Counted from the first letter of the stretch, positions 1 to 7,777 are shown. The stretch: DNA of 55,129 nucleotides from an uncultured Prevotellaceae bacterium (GCA_902782305.1 CACZMV010000019.1:1-55129), one strand, 5' to 3'. A program made the numbers and translations. The notes: generated from the letters alone by a model not told the origin.

Positions 1-354
1 CTCGTCCTTCAGCTCGCTGTTGGGGGTGAAGATGATACGACGACTCGTGATGAGTGAGGTCTTCACCTCGTTGACATTCTCGCAGCTCTTGGCACGCAGA
101 CCGAAGCGCATGGTTCCCAGTCCGGGCAGTGCCACGCTGTGGCCCTCGGTGGCCCAAGCCTTGATGACCTCGCCAGCGGCATCCCAGCAGGCCTGCATCA
201 CGCCCTGGTTGACACCACTGCGCAGAGCGGCTTCCTTGATGACCTTGTCTTGAGTGAGCGTCGAGTAGAGCTCAGGCATCATGACGTAACGGAAGGAGTT
301 GGCATACTTGCCAATCTTCTGGAGTTTTTCTTTTGCTTTTACTTTCAAAGCCAT
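1..354 (-). CDS. HU-family DNA-binding protein, 3' end cut by window edge
   Basis: The minus frame opens at 354 and runs off the window after 118 codons. It begins MALKVKAKEKLQKIGKYANS and contains ALPGLGTMRFGLRAKS and TSRRIIFTPNSELKDE, the pattern of the divergent HU-like nucleoid proteins of Bacteroidales, which bind DNA as dimers. The known family continues with about 40-100 more residues, often a Gly/Asn-rich tail. The leader is about 150 nt and contains a 7-bp repeat array next to the start and three 22-bp repeats, so regulation at the promoter or leader is plausible. A second gene of the same family ends at the other edge of the window. Family assignment is firm; function beyond DNA binding is inferred. 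Confidence 0.88.
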   Translation of the reverse strand, partial: MALKVKAKEKLQKIGKYANSFRYVMMPELYSTLTQDKVIKEAALRSGVNQGVMQACWDAAGEVIKAWATEGHSVALPGLGTMRFGLRAKSCENVNEVKTSLITSRRIIFTPNSELKDE

Positions 355-364
355 GTTGTTGACA

Positions 365-392
365 AATTAAAAATTAAACATTAAAGATTAAA
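365..392. repeat. 7-bp tandem repeat array (AATTAAA type)
   Basis: Four consecutive heptamers AATTAAA, AATTAAA, CATTAAA, GATTAAA end ten bases upstream of the HU start codon (minus strand). Same period as the arrays at 29342, 32661, 35087, 36635, 39141 and 43564, though the sequence differs. Confidence 0.85.
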
Positions 393-424
393 ATTCTCGC
401 TGTCTGGATTGACCTCTGATTACT

Positions 425-490
425 GGTACACGTAGGAAATTTTGCTAGTGCACGTAGGAAAAATTGTTAGTACACGTACCCGCAAATTCG
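425..490. repeat. Three 22-bp direct repeats around CACGTA in the HU leader
   Basis: CACGTA occurs at 429, 451 and 473, exactly 22 bp apart. The first two copies share CACGTAGGAAA and flanking bases. They lie between the minus promoter (507-515) and the HU start (354), so they are both DNA sites spaced two helical turns apart and part of the transcribed leader. A role as an operator, for example for autoregulation by HU, is inference. Confidence 0.75.
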
Positions 491-506
491 GTCTCTCGAA
501 GACAAT

Positions 507-515
507 ACAAAGATA
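507..515 (-). promoter_or_regulatory. -7 promoter element of the HU gene
   Basis: On minus the sequence reads TATCTTTGT, matching the Bacteroidetes -7 consensus TAnnTTTG. It places the transcript start near 500, about 145 nt upstream of the HU start codon. Confidence 0.7.
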
Positions 516-556
516 CTATATTTTTTCGGAAGGGCCCTGTCCGTCTTTGACCGCCT

Positions 557-703
557 TCATGCAATTATTTTTGAGGTCAATGCAATAATCTTCGCAAAGA
601 TGAGCCTGATCAGCCACATAGGGCGAGTGTCGCGAGGACGGTCATGGCCCAGTTCGTGGCGCAACCGCTTAAAGCTTCGAGTAAATACATCTTCGATTTT
701 CAT
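557..703 (-). CDS. Possible 48-residue small protein
   Basis: A minus-strand frame starts MKIEDVFTRSFKRLRHELGH and ends with a hydrophobic segment (LIRLIFAKIIALTSKIIA). It is basic at the N terminus and hydrophobic at the C terminus, so it could be a small membrane-associated peptide. I do not recognise a family, there is no clear promoter directly in front, and it sits just below the hairpin at 731-790. It may be real or a chance frame in an otherwise gene-free stretch between 354 and 791. Confidence 0.25.
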   Translation of the reverse strand: MKIEDVFTRSFKRLRHELGHDRPRDTRPMWLIRLIFAKIIALTSKIIA

Positions 704-730
704 ACGCTTCTATGTTCGTGGGGGATTTGT

Positions 731-790
731 AGCCTCCCCCTCATATCTAAGTCCCCTATAAGGGGACAGATATAAGAGGGGGGTGAGGCT
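731..790. repeat. 60-bp imperfect inverted repeat (hairpin)
   Basis: The left arm AGCCTCCCCCTCATATCT followed by AAGTCCCC is mirrored by GGGGACAG then ATATAAGAGGGGGG and TGAGGCT, with TATAA in the centre. It follows the stop codon of the minus-strand gene at 791. It lacks a clean T-run, so it is either a strong hairpin terminator variant or a small palindromic mobile repeat. Confidence 0.7.
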
Positions 791-1087
791 TCAAAAGGGG
801 GCTGGCCGGTAGAACGAACGGTTGTCATGCTCCACTTTCTCTATCACTTTCTGCTCCAGGGCCTCTTGAAGCACCTTGTTGTACTTGAAGGGAACAGCTA
901 TGCCCGACAGCTGCATCACGTGTTCAAAATCAAATTCCAGATGGTTCCATTTTTCCGGATTTTTACTATTATCCATTCCCTTTAGATGAGGTCCTAAATT
1001 TACAAGAATATCTCTAAAATCAGGTCTTTTGTCGGACAATACGAGGGCTAGGAAACTTTTGTTTCCTTTTAATTTATTCTTTTTCAT
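791..1087 (-). CDS. Hypothetical protein, about 98 residues
   Basis: The minus frame from ATG 1087 reads MKKNKLKGNKSFLALVLSDK and ends FYRPAPF at 791. The open frame extends upstream to 1210 with plausible protein-like sequence (KLAIRKWENDVLGVYFERT), so the true start could be further up and the gene could be a fragment of something longer. Composition is Lys/Asn-rich and AT-rich relative to the housekeeping genes. I do not recognise the family. It stands alone between a hairpin and the large inverted repeat at 1348-1541. Confidence 0.4.
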   Translation of the reverse strand: MKKNKLKGNKSFLALVLSDKRPDFRDILVNLGPHLKGMDNSKNPEKWNHLEFDFEHVMQLSGIAVPFKYNKVLQEALEQKVIEKVEHDNRSFYRPAPF

Positions 1088-1237
1088 TTTTCCAATTGTA
1101 ATTTGATAATGGCATGCTTGACGCCTAGTCACAGCACACATGATGGTTCTCTCAAAATACACCCCTAAAACATCATTCTCCCACTTTCTTATCGCCAATT
1201 TTTCTCTCAAAAGTTTGGAAGAATAGATTTTTATCGC

Positions 1238-1246
1238 TATCTTTGC
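1238..1246 (+). promoter_or_regulatory. -7 promoter element reading into the 1348-1541 inverted repeat
   Basis: TATCTTTGC is a perfect -7 match, with a TTTG (-33 type) about 20 bp upstream near 1214. The transcript would begin near 1252, pass through the large inverted repeat and could continue into the small gene at 1640. Confidence 0.6.
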
Positions 1247-1347
1247 AAATGCTATCTGCCCATGGTGGCTGCGATGTCCTCTGAGGAGGATGGAACCGCT
1301 GGGTGGAGCACTACATATTGAAAGGCGTTACTGACGCTTTGTTTTTG

Positions 1348-1541
1348 GACAATCGAACTACCACATCGAATTGAGGACAAGAACATTGCAGGGGTAACTC
1401 CACGGGGTGTAGTATATACTCTCCGTAGTGTGCTGCGAGGATACGTGTATCCTCATAAGCACACTTTACGGTGTATCTATATACCTCAACGTGGTTGTTT
1501 CTCTGTCTGTTTTCCTCAAGGCTGTGGTAGGCCTGATTGTC
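1348..1541. repeat. Large imperfect inverted repeat, about 194 bp, centred at 1445
   Basis: Matching arms can be followed from the centre outward: GAGGATAC/GTATCCTC (1437-1444, 1447-1454), AGTGTGCT/AGCACACT (1427-1434, 1458-1465), CCGTA/TACGG, GTATATA/TATATAC (1412-1418, 1478-1484), CCACG/CGTGG (1400-1404, 1490-1494), TTGAGGA/TCCTCAA (from 1371 and to 1519), TACCACA/TGTGGTA (1359-1365, 1523-1529), GACAATC/GATTGTC (1348-1354, 1535-1541). The spacing is symmetric, so this is one long foldable element. The open frames seen on both strands here are by-products of this symmetry. It occupies most of the 550-bp stretch between 1088 and 1639. It could be a structured RNA, a MITE-like element or a cruciform-forming site. 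Confidence 0.8.
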
Positions 1542-1639
1542 GAACAGGCAGATGCAAGCACCCACGTTTTTTCTTTTGTAGTTATCACACGATGTTAAAC
1601 CCGTTCGCTTCTGGGTGTTTGCGGACAGCTCTTAATGTG

Positions 1640-1909
1640 ATGGCAAAGTACACACAAGAGTCTCATATCACAACTGTAGAGGAAGTCAAGGACTTTTTCC
1701 ACCACATCATTTATGACCTCGACATCAATTTCCATCCTGATGATGACTTCAAGGACTACGTCAGTTACGAAACAGGCGCGAGGACTATGGATGATGAGCA
1801 GGCAGAACTATACAATCGCCTGATGGACGAGGCTTTCGAGGTTTGTAATGATGACCAGATATATGAGATTGGCAGTGAACTGTTGTTTGAGAGATTACAA
1901 ATAGAGTAA
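1640..1909 (+). CDS. Small acidic conserved-type hypothetical protein, 89 residues
   Basis: The frame is open upstream to 1430, but that part overlaps the inverted repeat and looks non-coding. From ATG 1640 the protein reads MAKYTQESHITTVEEVKDFF and contains HPDDDFKDYVSYETG, AELYNRLMDEAFEVCND and a YEIGSELLFERLQ C terminus. Acidic, soluble, no signal peptide or membrane segment. The style matches small single-domain hypotheticals common in Bacteroidales, but I cannot name a family. It precedes the restriction island by about 230 bp and may be part of it. Confidence 0.6.
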   Translation: MAKYTQESHITTVEEVKDFFHHIIYDLDINFHPDDDFKDYVSYETGARTMDDEQAELYNRLMDEAFEVCNDDQIYEIGSELLFERLQIE

Positions 1910-2102
1910 AAGAAAAAACGGAATGAAGTAAAGGAAATATAGCGTCTTTGACATCCTTGATTGACTGATTAACCAGAACTTGCACTTCACAGACACATCA
2001 GTCGGACAAGCAATTGGATGTTTGCGCTCATACGGGCGTGGACTGTTGGATTGTTGTCTGATGTAGGCTGTGCAAGGCCTTGGTTAAACGCATCTCTTCC
2101 AC

Positions 2103-2128
2103 GCCCCCTTTTCGAAAACGATAAGAGG
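2103..2128. promoter_or_regulatory. Palindrome just upstream of the methyltransferase gene
   Basis: CCCCCTTTTC and GATAAGAGGG form imperfect arms around GAAAAC, ending nine bases before the ATG at 2137. A further pair GGGCGTGGA (2035) / TCCACGCCC (2098-2106) brackets the 60 bp before it. No clear TAnnTTTG box is seen in 1910-2136. These palindromes could be an operator or a folded leader controlling methyltransferase expression; this is inference. Confidence 0.35.
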
Positions 2129-2136
2129 GCATTTTC

Positions 2137-3252
2137 ATGTCAAAGAAGAAATTTACATTCATTGATTTGTTCGCAGGAATTGGAGGATTCCATACAGCTA
2201 TGCATAGCGTTGGAGGTAAATGTGTCTATGCAAGCGAGTGGGACAAGAATGCTCGTATTTCCTATGAAGCCAACTACAAGAATATAGAACCTAAACTGTT
2301 CGCAAAAGATAAGGACGGAAGATACATTTATTTCAACGAAGACATCAACGATGCCATACCATCAGAGATTCCTGATTTTGACATTTGTTGTGGCGGTTTC
2401 CCTTGCCAGCCATTTTCTGTTGCGGGCTTGAAACGAGGTTTTAATGATACACGAGGAACATTGTTCTTCAACATCGCCAATATCGTCAAAGAGAAAATCG
2501 ATGCTGGAACACCTCCAAGAGTATTGTTTCTTGAGAATGTAAGGGGTCTAAAGAATCACGATAAGGGAAACACTTTGAAGGTGATTTTGGCAACGCTTGA
2601 TGAATTGGGCTATGGCTATTCGTACAATGTACTTAACGCTAAATACTTTGGCGTCCCCCAGAACAGAGAACGTTTGTTTATCATCGCTTGGTATAAGAAA
2701 CTGATTAATGTGGATGAATTCCGTTTTCCATTGGGTATTGCGCCTGATGGTAAAACCATTTATGATAAGGAGAAATTGAAAGAAGGGACGATGCCGACAA
2801 AGGTTTCTGACATCTTCGAGCCAAGTGAGACGATAGATCCCAAGTTTACAATCTCGGACCGTATGTGGATTGGCCATCAGAATCGTAAGGAACGGAACAA
2901 ACAGAACGGCAAGGGCTTTGGTTACTCGCTATTCAATGCAGACAGCCCTTATACAAGCACCATTTCTGCTCGTTATTGGAAGGATGGTAGCGAGATACTT
3001 ATTGACCAGTCAGACAAGGGGCTCAATCCTCGAACGCTCACTCCTGTTGAAGCAGGAAGGTTACAAGGATATAGAATCTTGGGGAATGGATGGGAGCATC
3101 CTGAGTGTGCAGACAATCAGAACTATAATGCCTCCAATCCTGAATTCAGAATCGTTGTCTCAAAGAAGGAGGCATACCACCAGTTTGGAAATAGCGTCGC
3201 TATTCCTGTTATCAAGAGACTTGCAGAAGAAATCACAAAACAATTGATGTGA
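2137..3252 (+). CDS. DNA (cytosine-5-)-methyltransferase
   Basis: Methylates cytosine C5 in a specific DNA site using S-adenosylmethionine. The 371-residue protein has the family motifs in order: I FIDLFAGIGGF (residues 7-17), IV GGFPCQPFS with catalytic Cys90, VI ENV (133-135), VIII PQNRER (174-179), and X HQFGNSVAIPV near the C terminus. The target recognition domain lies between VIII and X (about residues 190-310) and does not reveal the site. It is followed after one base by the McrB-like gene, so it is the modification arm of a restriction system. A Vsr endonuclease further down fits a 5mC system, because Vsr repairs T:G mismatches left by 5mC deamination. Only one methyltransferase is present, which suggests a symmetric target. 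Confidence 0.95.
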   Translation: MSKKKFTFIDLFAGIGGFHTAMHSVGGKCVYASEWDKNARISYEANYKNIEPKLFAKDKDGRYIYFNEDINDAIPSEIPDFDICCGGFPCQPFSVAGLKRGFNDTRGTLFFNIANIVKEKIDAGTPPRVLFLENVRGLKNHDKGNTLKVILATLDELGYGYSYNVLNAKYFGVPQNRERLFIIAWYKKLINVDEFRFPLGIAPDGKTIYDKEKLKEGTMPTKVSDIFEPSETIDPKFTISDRMWIGHQNRKERNKQNGKGFGYSLFNADSPYTSTISARYWKDGSEILIDQSDKGLNPRTLTPVEAGRLQGYRILGNGWEHPECADNQNYNASNPEFRIVVSKKEAYHQFGNSVAIPVIKRLAEEITKQLM

Positions 3253-3253
3253 C

Positions 3254-5095
3254 ATGGAAATACTTAGGGATTTAAATGAATTAGCCAAAGAAGTGGTGAA
3301 AAACTTCAATGAAAACTTTGAAGCTAAAGATTGCAGAATACCACAAGCTTTTAAGGACAATGTAAGAACTCTAAAGTCCTTTTCTATTGTATACAATGAT
3401 TACTCTGTTATTATAAAGGGGGATGGGGTTAGAAGTAAAGATTCCTATGTTCCCAATCAAAGTTTCTATATGGCATCTTATTTTATAGAATATTCTTATG
3501 AGTTGTCGAGATACAAACAAAAGATAATTCCTTGGCTTTCTGATGCAGGAATCGCCACAAATGAGTTAACAGCCTTTTTCACTCATGAACGTGACAATGG
3601 GAAAAAAGACATTGAAAATGGAGATGATAAATTTATCAAAATACTGAATAGCATAGGGTATAACGGATCGGACAGAAATTATCTAATAAAGTTTGTTACT
3701 GATTATGATTGGTGGTACGGAAGTAAAACTATTGATCGTTCAGATTTTTTTAACTCTCCTGTGCTTAGTATAATGGGGTTGTCTGCATCGTCAAATGCCG
3801 CAATGGCGTTAATTGTAGACCTTTTAACTCAAAACCCAGAATACAACAATCTTTTATTGACCCAAATAGAAAATACAAAAGATACGAAAATGAGTAATAT
3901 TTCTCTCCAACAAATCTTCTATGGTGCACCAGGTACAGGAAAGTCAAAGACAATCAAAGATATAACGAGCAAAGCTGAAAAGGAAGGAAGAGTATTCCGT
4001 ACAACTTTCCATCCTGATAGTGATTATTCGACTTTTGTAGGATGTTATAAACCGACGAAGGTTAAATCCAGAAGATTACAACGGATGAATTTATCATTAG
4101 AGGATTTAGCAAAAGAATTAGGGAGTTACTATTCTAATGAAGACTTGGGAAAGATAGTAGGAATACAAAAGTTCTGTTTCGATTATTATCCATATATTGA
4201 TGGGGAGTATATGAGCGTCAATGTAACTAAACTACTTGAGCTCGCTGGTGTTCCTAAAGACTATAATGTCGAGATTAATAAATACATCAAGTTTTGTCAC
4301 TTGCTTCCCAAACAGGATCCTGACAAAATAACGTATAATTTTGTTCCTCAGGCCTTTACCAATTCCTATATCAAAGCATGGAGTACCGAAGAAAATGTCT
4401 ATTTGATTATTGAGGAAATTAATCGAGGCAACTGCGCACAGATATTTGGTGATTTGTTCCAGTTGTTGGATCGTGGTGACGATGGAAAATCTGAATATCC
4501 TATTGATGCAGATACAGACCTCGGTAACTATATTGCAAAAGAATTGGAAAGTAGTACACGAATGGATTTTCCTGATGGCGTGAAAGATGGAAAGAAACTT
4601 GTGCTTCCTTCCAACCTCTTTATCTGGGCCACAATGAATACTAGCGATCAGAGTCTTTTCCCCATTGACTCTGCCTTTAAACGTCGCTGGGACTGGAAAT
4701 ACCTGCCCATTGAAAATGCAGAAAAGGGTTGGAAGATAAAGGTCAATAGAAATGAATATGACTGGTATCAATTCTTGGAAGCTATAAACAAAGAGGTGTT
4801 TGGTCTAACGCATAGTGAGGATAAGCAATTAGGCTACTTCTTCGCTAAGGCAAAGGATGGAATAATCGATGCTGAAACGCTGGTGAACAAGGTCTATTTC
4901 TACCTTTGGACGGATGTATTCAAGGACTATGACTACGAGAGCCAAAAAGCTTTCAGGAAACCCAACAGCAATGAGCCGATTGCGTTCAAAGACTTCTTTA
5001 AGAAAGGACAAGAATTGGATGAGATAATGGCTGAACAGGTTCTGATTAATCTGGAACTTGAAAAGCTAAACAAACCGCAAGATTTGTTTGAATGA
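3254..5095 (+). CDS. McrB-like AAA+ ATPase/GTPase of the restriction complex
   Basis: A 613-residue protein with an N-terminal region (1-215) of unknown fold and a C-terminal AAA+ domain of the McrB type. Walker A is GAPGTGKS (residues 224-231), Walker B is YLIIEEINRGN (about 382-392), and the sensor/arginine-finger stretch is MNTSDQSLFPIDSAFKRRWD (about 460-479). In McrBC-type enzymes this subunit forms the nucleotide-driven motor that activates the partner nuclease. The gene starts one base after the methyltransferase and overlaps the nuclease gene by 4 bp (ATGA), so the three are translationally coupled. Base composition is visibly more AT-rich than that of neighbouring housekeeping genes, which suggests transfer. 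The R1 subunit of LlaJI-type systems is the closest analogue I know. Confidence 0.88.
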   Translation: MEILRDLNELAKEVVKNFNENFEAKDCRIPQAFKDNVRTLKSFSIVYNDYSVIIKGDGVRSKDSYVPNQSFYMASYFIEYSYELSRYKQKIIPWLSDAGIATNELTAFFTHERDNGKKDIENGDDKFIKILNSIGYNGSDRNYLIKFVTDYDWWYGSKTIDRSDFFNSPVLSIMGLSASSNAAMALIVDLLTQNPEYNNLLLTQIENTKDTKMSNISLQQIFYGAPGTGKSKTIKDITSKAEKEGRVFRTTFHPDSDYSTFVGCYKPTKVKSRRLQRMNLSLEDLAKELGSYYSNEDLGKIVGIQKFCFDYYPYIDGEYMSVNVTKLLELAGVPKDYNVEINKYIKFCHLLPKQDPDKITYNFVPQAFTNSYIKAWSTEENVYLIIEEINRGNCAQIFGDLFQLLDRGDDGKSEYPIDADTDLGNYIAKELESSTRMDFPDGVKDGKKLVLPSNLFIWATMNTSDQSLFPIDSAFKRRWDWKYLPIENAEKGWKIKVNRNEYDWYQFLEAINKEVFGLTHSEDKQLGYFFAKAKDGIIDAETLVNKVYFYLWTDVFKDYDYESQKAFRKPNSNEPIAFKDFFKKGQELDEIMAEQVLINLELEKLNKPQDLFE

Positions 5096-7284
5096 AGATT
5101 CTGGTAGAGGAATATCAGTATGATGCTGCATTGGTGCGCGATGTGCTGCAAGGCATAGATGCTTTGCAAAACGTTGAGGGCTTGGTGTCATTGAGTTATG
5201 TGGGCTATTTCTACAACCCAAAGCTGAATGGCGGTAAGGGCGATACTGTGTTCATTCTACCTAAGGTGTTGATGAACGAACAGGGCAGGGTATTCTCAAA
5301 ATACGCGCCTGACGACATCATCCACATGGATACCAGCAAGCTGAATGATCAGGAAAGAAAGTTCCTCTATGAGTTTGCTGTATGGATATACAGGGCTGTA
5401 GATGTATACCAACGTTCGCATGAAGATAGCGACATTGTATATCATCGCAAAATATCGCAGGTGGGACGCGGTATGAAGAAACGTACCAACACATTGTTGG
5501 ACATACTGCTTTCTTTGATTCAGTTCAACAAAGACAACCAATCGCTAATCACCTTTATCCTTAAAAACCTTCATTCAGGTTTCAATAAAATCAATTGGAC
5601 GAAGACTATTAACCATTCAGCAGCCATTATCCAAAATGACGAGCCTGTTTATATCAATCCCGTGAATAAGAAACGTCAAGTGAACTTTGACGAGGAGCTA
5701 CTGGTTATCTACTATAGTATACTCAATTATATTAGTCAAACGTATGGATTCCATGTGGATATAACAATAGGATTCCCACTGATTACCGGCTCGAAATTTG
5801 AAAGTTATCTGAATGGAAGAGGAATAATCCGTTTACGCCAAATCAAATACAAGTACTTTTCGGACAAGATGCTAGAGTTATGGAATCTCTGCTATGCTTT
5901 CTTTGCCCATCGTACTGAGATTACCACAAGTGCAGAACTGAAAGAGTACTTGCTGGTAAAGAACTTCTATGTGGTATTCGAGGCTATCATAGACGAACTG
6001 ATAGGTGATAAAAAAGACGAACTGCCTGAAGACTTCAAGGAGCAAAAGGATGGTAAGCTGGTAGACCACTTGTATACTTATCCAGGGCTGATACAAGCAG
6101 ACGAAGAACAGCGAACTTATTATATTGGCGATTCGAAATATTACAAAATAGGTGGTTCGTTGGGAGATACGTCTATCTACAAGCAATATACCTATGCCCG
6201 CAATATTGTGCAGTATAACATCGATTTGTGGCTGAACAAGAAAGAGGGCGACCCTGACCCAGAAGTAAGACTTAGAGACGATGTAACGGAAGGGTATAAC
6301 ATCATCCCTAACTTCTTTATTAGTGCTGCGATGAAACAAGGTGACTATAGTTATAATCATCGTGAAATAGAACTGACTAAGATATCTGGCAAGAGAAATC
6401 CTGAAATCAAGTTTCAGTTTAAGGATCGTTTGTTTGATCGTGACACGATGTTGTTATCTCGATACAATGTCAACTTCTTGTTTGTAATATCGCTCTATGC
6501 ACGCAACAAACAAGCAGAGAAAGCAGCTTGGAAAGAGGAAGTCCGTATGCAGTTCCGCAAAGAGATACGCAAGGTGTTGGAAAAGGAATATAGTTTCTAT
6601 CCAATGCGTTCAAGGGGTGTAGATCTGGATGACTATATGACACAGCACTTCAGACTGCTTATAGGCAAGGTGTTTACACCTTTCCAAGATAGAAGTATTC
6701 TTACTTTGGCTATGCACACCCCAATGGGTAAGAACGTATTGACTGCGGAACAAGCAAAACTGCTTACAACGCTCAGAAAGGATTTTGATATTGACGAGAA
6801 TTACACATTAGGTAAAGAACCGCAATTGCCCCCTGCTACCGATTTGCAGTTCATGGTTACTGATTATGTGCTTATCGGTTATTACAAGGATACTACGCAC
6901 TTGAAGTGGATTGCAGACAAGAAATTGTATAATGTACGCGCAGGAAAAGACCGTGGTTCCCTCGATTTGTCGTCGAGTGTGTTTGGTGCACGCTACCTGT
7001 TGCTATATGGCAGGGAAGGATTCTATAAATTCAAACTGAATCCCCAAAAAGTCCGTGTGTGGAGTAAAGAAGAACTGGAGAAAAGTGGTTATGGTAGTGC
7101 CAGACATGACTACTACGTTGTATTCTTTATAGAGAAAAGAATAACAGAAGGCGATTTTGCTGCGATGGACTTTGACAATGATAAACTGAAGAGTTTACTG
7201 AACCGCTACGGCAAAGACCATGCTAATCACGACAAAGGTGCAATAGCTGTACCGATCTCAGAATTAGTTAGTTGCAAGAAATAG
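5092..7284 (+). CDS. LlaJI/McrC-like restriction endonuclease subunit with long C-terminal extension
   Basis: A 730-residue protein. The first about 370 residues resemble McrC/LlaJI-type partners of McrB ATPases and carry a PD-(D/E)XK-like core: Asp325 in LVDHLY, then Asp347 and Lys349 in YIGDSKYYK. Residues about 460-520 are rich in basic and helical sequence (KAAWKEEVRMQFRKEIRKVL). Residues about 560-730 form a separate block containing YVLIGYYKDTTHLKWI, YNVRAGKDRGS and GARYLLLYGREG, which is not part of the minimal McrC fold. By analogy the McrB-like motor calls on this subunit to cut unmodified target DNA. The tail may read DNA or sense a base; that is inference. Length is well above the roughly 350-450 residues usual for McrC. 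Confidence 0.85.
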   Translation: MKILVEEYQYDAALVRDVLQGIDALQNVEGLVSLSYVGYFYNPKLNGGKGDTVFILPKVLMNEQGRVFSKYAPDDIIHMDTSKLNDQERKFLYEFAVWIYRAVDVYQRSHEDSDIVYHRKISQVGRGMKKRTNTLLDILLSLIQFNKDNQSLITFILKNLHSGFNKINWTKTINHSAAIIQNDEPVYINPVNKKRQVNFDEELLVIYYSILNYISQTYGFHVDITIGFPLITGSKFESYLNGRGIIRLRQIKYKYFSDKMLELWNLCYAFFAHRTEITTSAELKEYLLVKNFYVVFEAIIDELIGDKKDELPEDFKEQKDGKLVDHLYTYPGLIQADEEQRTYYIGDSKYYKIGGSLGDTSIYKQYTYARNIVQYNIDLWLNKKEGDPDPEVRLRDDVTEGYNIIPNFFISAAMKQGDYSYNHREIELTKISGKRNPEIKFQFKDRLFDRDTMLLSRYNVNFLFVISLYARNKQAEKAAWKEEVRMQFRKEIRKVLEKEYSFYPMRSRGVDLDDYMTQHFRLLIGKVFTPFQDRSILTLAMHTPMGKNVLTAEQAKLLTTLRKDFDIDENYTLGKEPQLPPATDLQFMVTDYVLIGYYKDTTHLKWIADKKLYNVRAGKDRGSLDLSSSVFGARYLLLYGREGFYKFKLNPQKVRVWSKEELEKSGYGSARHDYYVVFFIEKRITEGDFAAMDFDNDKLKSLLNRYGKDHANHDKGAIAVPISELVSCKK

Positions 7285-7330
7285 TACACAAAAAGAATCG
7301 TCCCGTTGTGTACTTTTCGAAAATAATTTG

Positions 7331-7339
7331 TATCTTTGC
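7331..7339 (+). promoter_or_regulatory. -7 promoter element for the deoxyribosyltransferase-like gene
   Basis: TATCTTTGC ends eight bases before the ATG at 7348. With a start site a few bases downstream of the box, the mRNA would be leaderless or nearly so. The upstream context CGAAAATAAT is shared with the promoters at 54085 and 54550. Confidence 0.7.
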
Positions 7340-7347
7340 CCTCAGTC

Positions 7348-7776
7348 ATGAAACGTAGAATATATGTAGCAAGCAGTTGGCGGAACGGGTATTACCCTGA
7401 AGTGGTGGCCAAGTTGAGGGAGGCAGGACACGATGTCTATGACTTCCGCAATCCTCCTTCGGGTGCCCCTGGATTCAAGTGGGGTAATGTGAATCCTCGC
7501 TTTATGGAATGGTCGCCTGAGGAATATAGAGATCATCTGATGCATCCCAAGGCTGTTAAGCAATTCAAGAACGATATTGAGGCGATGGAGGCTTGCGATA
7601 CGTGTGTTCTCGTGTTGCCTTGTGGGCGTAGTGCTCATACAGAGGCTGGATGGTTCGCTGGACGTGGGAAACTGACGATTGCCTATATCCCAGAGAAACA
7701 AGAGCCGGAACTGATGTACAAGTTGTTCAATAGGGTTTGTTGCTCAATAGACGAACTTCTAGATGCATTAAAGTAA
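7348..7776 (+). CDS. Nucleoside 2-deoxyribosyltransferase-like protein
   Basis: A 142-residue soluble protein starting MKRRIYVASSWRNGYYPEVV. It has the short Rossmann-like layout of the deoxyribosyltransferase superfamily: an N-terminal strand with VASSWRN, a central DIEAMEACDTCVLVLPCGRS, and the signature GRSAHTEAGWFAGRGK in which the conserved Glu is the usual catalytic nucleophile position. An upstream TTG in frame at 7336 lies inside the -7 box, so ATG 7348 is the start. It sits between the restriction nuclease and vsr but has its own promoter. Family members cleave or transfer N-glycosidic bonds of nucleosides or related nucleotides; its substrate here is unknown, and a role in the defence island is inferred from position. 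Confidence 0.75.
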   Translation: MKRRIYVASSWRNGYYPEVVAKLREAGHDVYDFRNPPSGAPGFKWGNVNPRFMEWSPEEYRDHLMHPKAVKQFKNDIEAMEACDTCVLVLPCGRSAHTEAGWFAGRGKLTIAYIPEKQEPELMYKLFNRVCCSIDELLDALK

Positions 7777-7777
7777 T

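Noticed and set aside
1311-1565. Minus-strand open frame of 84 codons and the 5' part of the plus frame from 1430
   Set aside because: Both lie across the large inverted repeat, which makes similar open frames on both strands; no protein-like conservation.
2035-2106. tRNA-like element: GGGCGTGGA and TCCACGCCC 72 nt apart
   Set aside because: Length and outer stem fit a tRNA, but there is no T arm, no anticodon arm and no D arm; treated as a possible operator or leader fold instead.
2137-7284. Classic methylation-dependent McrBC system
   Set aside because: A cognate 5mC methyltransferase is encoded one base upstream and coupled to the ATPase gene. That fits a LlaJI-like restriction-modification system; a strict McrBC would attack the host's own methylation.
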